Part shown: in pieces, positions 56,744 to 64,000 of the stretch
How positions within the stretch are numbered: the stretch's first letter is position 1
Layout: each line of letters starts with the position of its first letter
Origin: Zymoseptoria tritici IPO323
Lineage: Eukaryota > Ascomycota > Dothideomycetes > Mycosphaerellales > Mycosphaerellaceae
Direction: 5' to 3'
Length of the DNA: 64,000 nucleotides
NCBI RefSeq assembly: GCF_000219625.1
Contig: NC_018210.1
Coordinates: 1,860,001 to 1,924,000 of the forward strand
The notes under the pieces: generated by a model
Database searches by the model: none
The model's input: only the letters and a program-made list of their open reading frames with translations
What the model was told of the DNA's origin: nothing
Program-made: the position numbers and the translations under genes

Positions 56744-57575
56744 GTTGAGATTTGGATACGATGATGATGATGACCGGCGTTTGGGGGCATGGTGCGATGG
56801 ATGCTGCTGCTGCTCTTTCTTGTTTGCTTTTCTTGACTTCGCTTTGCTGGCTTTGTACTATATCGACGGCGCTCCTCATCAAGGATGATGTTGGAAGGCG
56901 CACTTCACGGCAATGATCATACGGATGATCGAGGAAAGAGAGAAGGATGATACCCACACGGAAATGTCTATACAGCGGCGTTTCCACAAATCAAAAGTCT
57001 TGCGCACTGATCGTCTTCTCACCTCGTCGTCGCCAAAGATTCCCTTGCAGCTCTGTCGTCAACGCTTGATCGTCCTCGCCGTCTCATCATGACTTTCTGC
57101 TTACGCTCATCGACTTTGCTGCCTCCACTCGAAGGCTCTGAGAACTGTTCGAGACTCTGCTTGAGACATCTCAGTCACCTCCAAGCAGTTTCTCTTCTCC
57201 AAGAAAATGGTTCTTTTCTTTCCTGTCTCACTTCACCTCATCTGCAACACGTTCCTGGCGCCTCGCCCTCCAGCACAGTCTCGAACTGCCGAGTCGAGTC
57301 ACTCGAGTTTCCTCCGCTCGGACATTCTCTCCAACACAAAACATTCCAACACAAAACACGAGCAACGACGTCGATGTTCGGCCGCTTAAGATGGCTGCTG
57401 TCCTCGAACTTCTCCCAGGCAAACCAACAAATCCAGACGATTCGATCACAAGAGAACGTCTTCTACCTCATTCCACAAGACATTCACCCAGAGACCTTCG
57501 GCTCGGACGCCCTGTTGATCGATCGGAGAGAGCCTTCGGCCACAGATACAGCCTTCATCCAACTTCACGACCGCC
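56744..57575. other. Intergenic, likely 5' leader of next gene
   Basis: 832 bp. Pyrimidine-rich and CA-rich sequence before 57576 resembles the leader before 54800. No RNA gene or domain-bearing frame. Confidence 0.35.
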
Positions 57576-58814
57576 ATGACAGATCAAGATGCAGACTATC
57601 AGGCCTACTTGCAAAGCTTCGGATACAATCCTCAGTCTCCGCCAGCAAACGAGACGCCCATGCAGCCCTTTACGGACGAGCAATTCGCCCAGTGCGTGAA
57701 GGATCTGACTGGGCTTGAGTTCTCTCCTCTACCCACGGAGCAGCACGCTGGCATTTCCAACCAGCACGACCCGATGCACAATCAATCAAGCGCAAACATC
57801 CTTCCTGACGAGCAAATGATCGATCCACGACTTGGCCACAACGACGCTGGTGAGGCTCATGCGCAGCCCAGCAATGGCTCTGTCTTGACCTACAACACCG
57901 GTCGCTTCGAGGACGTTCTCCCCGAGGACGATCTCAGCTGGGTGCTCCGCACACCGCCTCCATACACCGTCCCTGCTTGTCCTGACATTCCGGAGCTCAT
58001 TGAAGCAGCAAATTCCGCGGTCGAGCAGAACACAGGTCCCGGCCATGAATCGCTCAATGATCTCTCCCAGTGTAGCATATGCGGCTGGCTATTCGATGTC
58101 CATGCTCCCGGGTGTGGCGTCGAAGCTACGCAGCATCTTATTGATGCTGTTCTGGGAGGGTCGACGGATGCTGGGCAGGTCCTCATTGATGAGTTCATGG
58201 ACGGCCAAGTCGAAGTGCAGACCCGCGGCACCAAACGACGACGAGAATCTTCATCGCCACCCTCCGCGAGCAAGCCAACCCAGCAAACAGCCGAATCTTC
58301 CACTGCCCGACCCATCAAGAGGATGAAGGCGCCCCATACTTTTGCAGGACCACTCATCCCAGCCCCAGCCACTGGCATCTACACAAACAAGTTCCACAGC
58401 ACCGCCGACGCTCGAGGCTATCTCGTCAACGGCAGTCGCAGCGCCGACCACAGTGGCAATGCTTCCAAGATCCATAAATACGCCACCATGGTCATGGACG
58501 CTTGTCTTGCGACACTTCCAGTCTCATCCGCGAACGCGCATCAGAATCAGATCTCGGAGGCTGTTCACAATGCGCTTAGGCTAGCACCCTCGCGAGTGGA
58601 AGCTCAAGTCTACGTCTTCACTATGGGGTTCTTGGATCGTGTTACTGGCAATACCAATTGGGTTGCCAAAGGGATTCGTCCGGAGGAGACGCAGCCTGTG
58701 ATACGGCTGGTGCAGCGATTGATGGTGGATAAGTCGTTGGCTTTGGATGTGGTGACCGGGAGGGCGGAGAAAGACTTGATTGGCTTGATGAAGGCGATGA
58801 GGACGGGAGCATGA
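57576..58814 (+). CDS. Hypothetical nuclear-type protein with NLS
   Basis: A 412-residue single-exon protein (ATG at 57576, MTDQDADYQAYLQSFG). The N-terminal 110 residues are polar and Gln/Asn/Pro-rich. Residues about 165-182 contain a small Cys cluster (CSICGWLFDVHAPGCG). A basic KRRRE NLS-like motif lies near 222, followed by a Ser/Pro/Thr-rich linker. The C-terminal 130 residues form a predicted helical domain (KYATMVMDACLATL, then AQVYVFTMGFLDRVTG, then VIRLVQRLMVDKSLALDVV). I do not recognise the family. It shares with its upstream neighbour a Cys-pair module, similar leader sequence and orientation, so the two may be functionally related, though I see no sequence homology. Confidence 0.65.
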   Translation: MTDQDADYQAYLQSFGYNPQSPPANETPMQPFTDEQFAQCVKDLTGLEFSPLPTEQHAGISNQHDPMHNQSSANILPDEQMIDPRLGHNDAGEAHAQPSNGSVLTYNTGRFEDVLPEDDLSWVLRTPPPYTVPACPDIPELIEAANSAVEQNTGPGHESLNDLSQCSICGWLFDVHAPGCGVEATQHLIDAVLGGSTDAGQVLIDEFMDGQVEVQTRGTKRRRESSSPPSASKPTQQTAESSTARPIKRMKAPHTFAGPLIPAPATGIYTNKFHSTADARGYLVNGSRSADHSGNASKIHKYATMVMDACLATLPVSSANAHQNQISEAVHNALRLAPSRVEAQVYVFTMGFLDRVTGNTNWVAKGIRPEETQPVIRLVQRLMVDKSLALDVVTGRAEKDLIGLMKAMRTGA

Positions 58815-59904
58815 GCGATGGACAAGGTTCGAGCGTGTTGCGGAATGTTGAGGTGCTGTTCAGGAATCTTGATTAGGGATTTGCGGACCCATGAGCTCGA
58901 TAAAGGAAACATGCGTTGAGAGAGGCTGTCGGCATCGCGACGGATTGAAGGGACAACGTTGAGTGTACGAGTTTCTGGCATGGCATCGACTTGGAGATCC
59001 CAATGAACATTGCTGGACACCAGAATGATTGCGACTTCTTTGAATGGCGTTGCTGCATGTCTCAATCCCTGAACTGTCTCCCTCATTCTCCCGAAGTCTT
59101 TCTTTCTGCTTGCTTGCCGTTTCCGGGCTGCTTGCCTCTCGTCTTATTCTTTGTCATCGATTGCTATACTGATTGGCCACTTGTGAGTACCAATGTGTCA
59201 TTGAAAGGCTGAGGAGTGTCATCACACCTGTGCTCATTGCTCACCCCAGTCGATGACAAACAACAAGCAACAAGCGCCCACTGACAAGCTTACTTCATTT
59301 AGAGTTTCTTGGCCGCTTCGCTCCATTGCAAGTGAATGAAGTCTGCCTACAACGATCTGCGTGGAGTTCTGGGCGTGGGCGGACTTCCGGCGTCGGTTAT
59401 GCGTAAATTGCTCCAGCACTTGATATGTTCCTGTTTCAACGAAGTCTCATCCACGCATGGCAATTCTTCGCAATGGCCAGACTAGCATCACCATCCCCTG
59501 CTAGTCGCCCGGCGGAAGCGCTCTGCCAGAACATCCGGCGGGGAAGTCGATCTCGCAAGGGGTCTGAGACCCGGCATGGTACTCCGCACATCATCTCATC
59601 CTCGTCTGGCGTTCACGCAGACGTCCTCTGCGACAACATCGGCAACCTCGTGACGACCTCCTCGAACCACAATTATGTAAAGCTCGTCCGAGTCGTCCCG
59701 TAGCGCTGCCACTCGTGTAGCTGTTACGCAATGCCAGCTCAGGGTAGGCTGGAATGAGTATCGGGTATATAGATTCGTAGGTCCTTGTGAGATTTGCTGG
59801 ATCATTCCGTAGCATCTTGTCCTTGAATCTTGTCGTCAATCTTTGATAAAGAACCATTGACCATCTGAGCGTCTCCGCCGAGTCAACTCCACAACATCGC
59901 AGCA
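58815..59904. other. 1.1 kb intergenic upstream of acetate transporter
   Basis: No supported gene. Two overlapping minus-strand frames near 58610-59086 are partly antisense to the preceding gene and have no domain. Confidence 0.4.
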
Positions 59905-61237
59905 ATGGCCGACTTCGAGAAAACCCACGCTCTCCACGAGCGAATCAACAACCAACACAATACCAATGACAGTGACACCGACTTCATCCCTCGACAAATC
60001 ACTCGGTCCGGAACCAATGTCACCATTTCCTCCGAGCTGTTCGAGAAGATGTACCTCAACCCCAAAGTGGCCGATCCGCCGGGGATGAAACATCCGCTGC
60101 AGAAGTTGTTTGGGAATCCGACGCCGCTGTGAGTGGGCGTCCTACTACCTCCAGGGCGAGGGATGTGGATTTCATGTCGTAGCTGACCAGTTTCTCGCAG
60201 CGGTATCGTTGGCTTCGAGCTCAGTTTGATGCCATTGGCGATGGAGATGATGGGGTGGCGGCAGGCGGGTGGAGGAGGATCGTTCCAGAAGTATGTTTCC
60301 CGCAGAGAGAGGTCCGTGGGCGATTGGTGAATCTGGCTGACCTGGTTCGTCTCGCAGTGCGGCGATCATCTTCTACGGCGGCGTTCTCGTGTGGGTTGCG
60401 GGCATCTTCGAGTTCTTCTTGGGGTATGACGATCTTCCTCCTCTTCGTGACCTCCGTCAGCAAGGGTCAAGTACTGATCGCCAATAGCAACACCTTCTCC
60501 TTCCTCGTCTTCATGTCGTTCGGTATGCCTCCGTTCCTCCCCAATTTCGTCCTCGTTCCGCCATTTCATCCAACTGACCTCTTCTCCACAGGCTCCTTCT
60601 ACGCATCCTCCGGCGCAATGTACATGCCCAGCTTCGGCGTGTACGCCTCCTACTCCCCTGATCCGATCAACGATCCCGCGGCCGGTCTGAATTCGCCGGA
60701 ATTCAACGCAAACATGGGTGCGTGCATCTCCATCCCACGCAACTCACCTCAAAAGCTGACAAGGTGCAGGCTTCTACTGGGTCGCCTTCACCCTCTTGAT
60801 GGCATTCTTCTGGATCTGCACGATCCGTACGAATGTCGTCTTTGTTGCGCTGTTCGCGTGCATCGTCCTCGGTTCGTGCTTGCTTTCCGGCTTGTATTTC
60901 TCTGTTGCGGGTGGGCATTTGCAGACGGCGCATAATCTTCAGTTGGTAAGTTCTCCTTTCACTTCACTTCTTCTCTCACCTCATATTCGCGGCGGAGGTG
61001 TACGGCTGACTAGTCCGATTCATCTAGGCCGCCGGTGGGATTTTCTTCGTGGCGACAATCATCGGATGGTACCTTTTCGCAGCGCTGGTCTTCCCAACGG
61101 TGGACTTTCCCATCAGTCTTCCGATGGGCGATCTGACGAATGTGGTCCCGAGTCTGACGCAGCTGAGGAACCGAAAACAGCACGAGTTGGGACAGAGGAA
61201 GAAGAGCGATGCGGACAGTGTTGCGGATAAGGTCTGA
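59905..61237 (+). CDS. Acetate/succinate transporter, GPR1/FUN34/YaaH family, seven exons
   Basis: Plasma-membrane carboxylate transporter of 308 residues. Exons: 59905-60128, 60201-60290, 60358-60423, 60488-60522, 60592-60718, 60771-60945, 61028-61237. All six introns (52-82 bp) have GT donors and AG acceptors, and the joins rebuild family motifs. The signature N-P-x-P-L-G appears as NPTPLGIVGFELS across intron 1. Later segments are AAIIFYGGVLVWVAGIFEFFLGNTFSF, ASSGAMYMPSFGVY, and GFYWVAFTLLMAFFWICT. Six membrane helices are expected, with a hydrophilic N-terminus of about 70 residues and a basic C-terminal tail. Relatives are yeast Ady2/Ato1 and Aspergillus AcpA. By family it imports acetate, possibly with ammonium-export roles; expression is usually derepressed without glucose. 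Confidence 0.92.
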
Positions 61238-61459
61238 CGGAATGAAGAGAGGTGGAAGACGTCGCTGGGACTGGAACCGATGAAAGTTTGATGCTGGCAA
61301 TGATTAATGAGAGGTGCGGTACTGTTTTGTTCCTGTTCACCTACGTGACCTGTGATCGGCGCCGAGCTCTTTTCCATCGTGTAAAAGCCAATGGGAGGCA
61401 GATCTGCATATCCGTCAAGCAGCTCGTCATGTTCGCCTCGATATTGATACGCCGCCTTT
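61238..61459. other. Short convergent spacer
   Basis: 222 bp between the converging stop codons of the acetate transporter and the right-edge gene; the shared 3' flanks may overlap. Confidence 0.5.
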
Positions 61460-64000
61460 TCAGAACCCGTCCGTACCATCCGTACCGCCCAGAAAACCCG
61501 CCGTACTCTTCTCCAATACATCTTGCAGCAAGCCGTCCAGATCTTGTGAAAGCTGCGAGGTGCTGTCGAGCGCCTTCTTGCGCTTCACCACAGAGCTACT
61601 GGAGACCTGAGACTCTTGTTGGCTGGGATGCTGCATATTTGCGCCAATGCCTGAGACGAAAGCATGAGTTTGCGTATCGACGGTGGCGATGGCCATGTCC
61701 GTGGTGCTGTCGAAGCCAAAGCTGTCGTCTTCCCACACTTGTGCTTGCTGGAAGCTCAATCGTAGTGGACCATCCTCCTCTTCAGCCACATCGCCAACTC
61801 GAACAGACGCCGGCGTAGCCAAACAGCCCCCGGAACTCTTCTTTGGACTGCGATTTACACGCAGCTGGTCAGTTTGTACGGACGAGAAACCCGCGTGGAG
61901 GGACAGAGTAGATGGCATCTGAAAGTTGTGGCTGGAGGTCAAGGGAACTTGCTGTCGATGCGCTGCGACAGGACGTGGGCGGCGATTAGGCGCCACGGTA
62001 TCGATGCTTTGGTCAGAAGATGATGTTGTGACGTCCTTGTCGGCCGACGAGCGCAATGCTGGGAGATTTGAGCTGAACTCGCCAGTCGTTGACAGTGATT
62101 GTGGTATCATCGTTGCGCCAGCTCGACCATGACTTGCCTCGTCCTCCACTTCCTCGTTCTCGCCAGCAAGGGTGAAATCGGCCTCGAAACGCAGGCTACT
62201 GCGCCTCATGTCCTCATTCCGCCCACCTTTGCGCAGCACCGTTGGTGATAGAACAAGGCTTTTCCTCTTCAGGTCGTCGCTTTTACGTCGGGGCTTCTTC
62301 ACGCTTGACCAGCCTTGCCATCCGTCCAGCAGTGCTTGAGTACTCGGTAGTGGAGCTCGAGCCTGTTCTTGAGACAACTGCTTGAGTGGTTCCCTTGTCG
62401 CGCCGGCCTGCGAAGATGTTGTATGAGCCGCGGCGGCGGTACTCGGATCCGGCTTCTCGGGTGAGGTGAAGAGGTCGGTCTGTGCCTTCGCGAGCAGGAC
62501 CTGTGTGCCCGGCCAGAGTTGAGGTTGGGAGTGCTCCGTGTTGTCACCGATCGTGCCATTATCAGTGAGGTCGTCGTTAACTCGGGAGAACTCCGCGCCA
62601 CTGGTCAAGAGCTCCTCGCGAAGAGCTTTGCGGATGGAGGAACTGCGACGATCAAATTTCCTTGGCAGAATCTTGTTCAGATGCTGGTCGGTAAGTGGTG
62701 TGTTGGAGGCCGATGCTACATCGACTGGCTGTCCAGTGGAGGAGAAGTCGACCCTTCGACGTGGTGTTTTCGCTGGAATCGGCGCTTTTGCGTTTACTTC
62801 ACCAGACGACACCGGATGCACGCCGTTCGAAGGGGTCAAGTTGCTCGAATCCTTGCTGAGAGGGCTGTTCTTCTTTGATTCACTCTTGCCTGAAGTGCTT
62901 GCATTGCTGACCTCGCCCTTCTTGACCTTTCCACCTCGTTTGCGGAATAGAAACGGCGAGGAACCTTTGCTCGTAGCGGCGGTGTAGTCGATTCGCGCTG
63001 CATGGTCGATAGTTACAGGTTCGGATACCGTTTCGTGAGCATCTCCGCCGTACGCTTGAGACTGAGAGGGCGCGGACTGTCGTCTGGCAGCACAACGTGC
63101 AGGTCGATCCAAAGATGTACCGACCGACTTTGTGGCTCGCTTAGCTTTCGATGTCTTGCCGGCATGATGTTGGGACGAGTCCAGTATCGCAGAACGAATG
63201 GCAGGCTGGATCTCTGGGCATGCAGCAGAAGCATCAACATGATCTGTTGTTGACGGGTTATGGTCTGCAGTCGAGGTTGTGTTGATAGGAGCCCATGATC
63301 GCCGAGGTGCAACATGTATACCTTGGCGGCGAAGGATCTGATCTTGACTGTCTCCTTGAACGGGGTGACTCTCGGTATGATCTCGCGAGTCGTGATCCTC
63401 GGGCATTTCCTCTGGTGCAGTCTCAAATATACAGTCAGTCCCAGCCGACGGATCGGTGCCAGTAATTACTCCTGAGAAAGAGTCTTCTCGTGTGGAGATC
63501 GGAGCAGAGTTGACGGATGAGGAAGCCTCGGCCTGAGTTTGAGAGGCCGCACTCCGACCGCGACGAAGATTCGCAACCGTTCTGACAGGTGCTCTTTGTG
63601 ACGGTGTGGCGAGCGAAGACACCCCAAGCTCGTCTCTGCTGCATTCCTCGTCTACCGTCTTCCTGCGTAGCTCGAGGAGTCCGCTCTTGATCCATTTCGA
63701 GCTCGTCCAAGCGGCTGTTGGCGTGGGACCAGTCTCCGAGATCGAGTCTTGTATTGAGGTCCCGGTCGCATCGTCCTGAGTCTCAGCAACAACTTCCGGC
63801 GAGAGATCTGACTGATTTTGTAGGGGACCAGACAGCCGACTACTCCTCCGGCGGCTGATGTGATCCCGTAGTTCGGCCGCTATTCGAAGCGCCTCTTCGC
63901 TCGGGCCGGTAGCCAGCTTCTTTGTGAGACGAGATTTCCGTGCGGACGAACAGCTGGCCTGAGCGGTTACGACAGTCGACCTGACCAGATCGTGGTTCAC
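61460..64000 (-). CDS. Long disordered protein, 5' end outside window
   Basis: Open for 846 codons to the window edge; no ATG start is present at the edge, so the N-terminus lies beyond 64000. The visible part is Ser/Arg/Pro/Thr-rich and mostly disordered, with short basic patches (ISRRRSSRLSG, RRKSDDLKRKS, KTPRRRVDFSS) and many potential Ser/Thr-Pro phosphosites. A short, probably structured segment reads NKILPRKFDRRSSSIRKALREELL. The C-terminus is acidic and hydrophobic (LSQDLDGLLQDVLEKS). The composition suggests a nuclear, cell-cycle-regulated or chromatin-associated protein, but no domain is recognisable and no function is assigned. Confidence 0.75.
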   Translation of the reverse strand: MNHDLVRSTVVTAQASCSSARKSRLTKKLATGPSEEALRIAAELRDHISRRRSSRLSGPLQNQSDLSPEVVAETQDDATGTSIQDSISETGPTPTAAWTSSKWIKSGLLELRRKTVDEECSRDELGVSSLATPSQRAPVRTVANLRRGRSAASQTQAEASSSVNSAPISTREDSFSGVITGTDPSAGTDCIFETAPEEMPEDHDSRDHTESHPVQGDSQDQILRRQGIHVAPRRSWAPINTTSTADHNPSTTDHVDASAACPEIQPAIRSAILDSSQHHAGKTSKAKRATKSVGTSLDRPARCAARRQSAPSQSQAYGGDAHETVSEPVTIDHAARIDYTAATSKGSSPFLFRKRGGKVKKGEVSNASTSGKSESKKNSPLSKDSSNLTPSNGVHPVSSGEVNAKAPIPAKTPRRRVDFSSTGQPVDVASASNTPLTDQHLNKILPRKFDRRSSSIRKALREELLTSGAEFSRVNDDLTDNGTIGDNTEHSQPQLWPGTQVLLAKAQTDLFTSPEKPDPSTAAAAHTTSSQAGATREPLKQLSQEQARAPLPSTQALLDGWQGWSSVKKPRRKSDDLKRKSLVLSPTVLRKGGRNEDMRRSSLRFEADFTLAGENEEVEDEASHGRAGATMIPQSLSTTGEFSSNLPALRSSADKDVTTSSSDQSIDTVAPNRRPRPVAAHRQQVPLTSSHNFQMPSTLSLHAGFSSVQTDQLRVNRSPKKSSGGCLATPASVRVGDVAEEEDGPLRLSFQQAQVWEDDSFGFDSTTDMAIATVDTQTHAFVSGIGANMQHPSQQESQVSSSSVVKRKKALDSTSQLSQDLDGLLQDVLEKSTAGFLGGTDGTDGF

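Overview
The window is nuclear DNA of a filamentous ascomycete, most likely a Dothideomycete-type fungus. Short spliceosomal introns (about 48-116 bp, GT...AG), proteins with fungal orthologues, small cysteine-rich secreted proteins, and repeat islands carrying a repeat-induced point mutation (RIP) signature all point that way. No bacterial, organellar, rRNA or tRNA feature was found. Gene models are my own exon joins, read from splice sites and frame continuity.

Layout. Positions 1 to about 3310 hold the RIP-degraded 5' part of a Ty3/gypsy retrotransposon (gag, protease, reverse transcriptase, minus strand), cut by the window edge. From 3335 to 28498 is a conserved gene block: an MFS transporter (-), TFIIH subunit Tfb4 (+), a very long kinesin (-), a PPG1-type PP2A-like phosphatase with an acidic insert (-), the nonsense-mediated decay factor UPF3 (-), a 1742-residue WD40/solenoid/disordered scaffold protein (-) and a short serine-rich protein (-).

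Positions 28508-40108 are an 11.6 kb RIP-inactivated DNA transposon that I could delimit to the base. It has a 9-bp target-site duplication (atgacgctg at 28499-28507 and 40109-40117) and roughly 110-bp terminal inverted repeats built from a 15-nt tip, a hairpin and two shared inner motifs. It carries at least four minus-strand reading frames: a RecQ-like superfamily 2 helicase, a long protein resembling DUF6589 proteins with a Gln-rich 14-residue repeat, a Cys-motif/coiled-coil protein, and an Ala/Lys/Gln-rich protein. The in-frame stops I translated in the first two frames are TAA or TAG, as expected from C-to-T change at CpA. This is the best candidate for an unusual or little-described system in the window.

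Positions 40118-64000 are a more accessory-looking region. It holds a cytochrome P450 (-), a LEU5-type mitochondrial carrier (-) diverging from a METTL4-like MT-A70 adenine methyltransferase (+), a DHCR24-like FAD oxidoreductase (-), a small secreted six-cysteine protein (+), a second cysteine-rich gene (-) with a partial copy 2.2 kb away, two fungus-specific proteins with zinc-knuckle-like or nuclear features (+), an acetate transporter of the GPR1/FUN34/YaaH family with seven exons (+), and a long disordered protein running off the right edge (-).

The genes do not form one pathway. The left block is housekeeping (transcription and DNA repair, mitotic motor, RNA surveillance, phosphatase signalling). 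The right block mixes metabolism, possible base or RNA methylation and possible host-interaction genes beside a silenced transposon.
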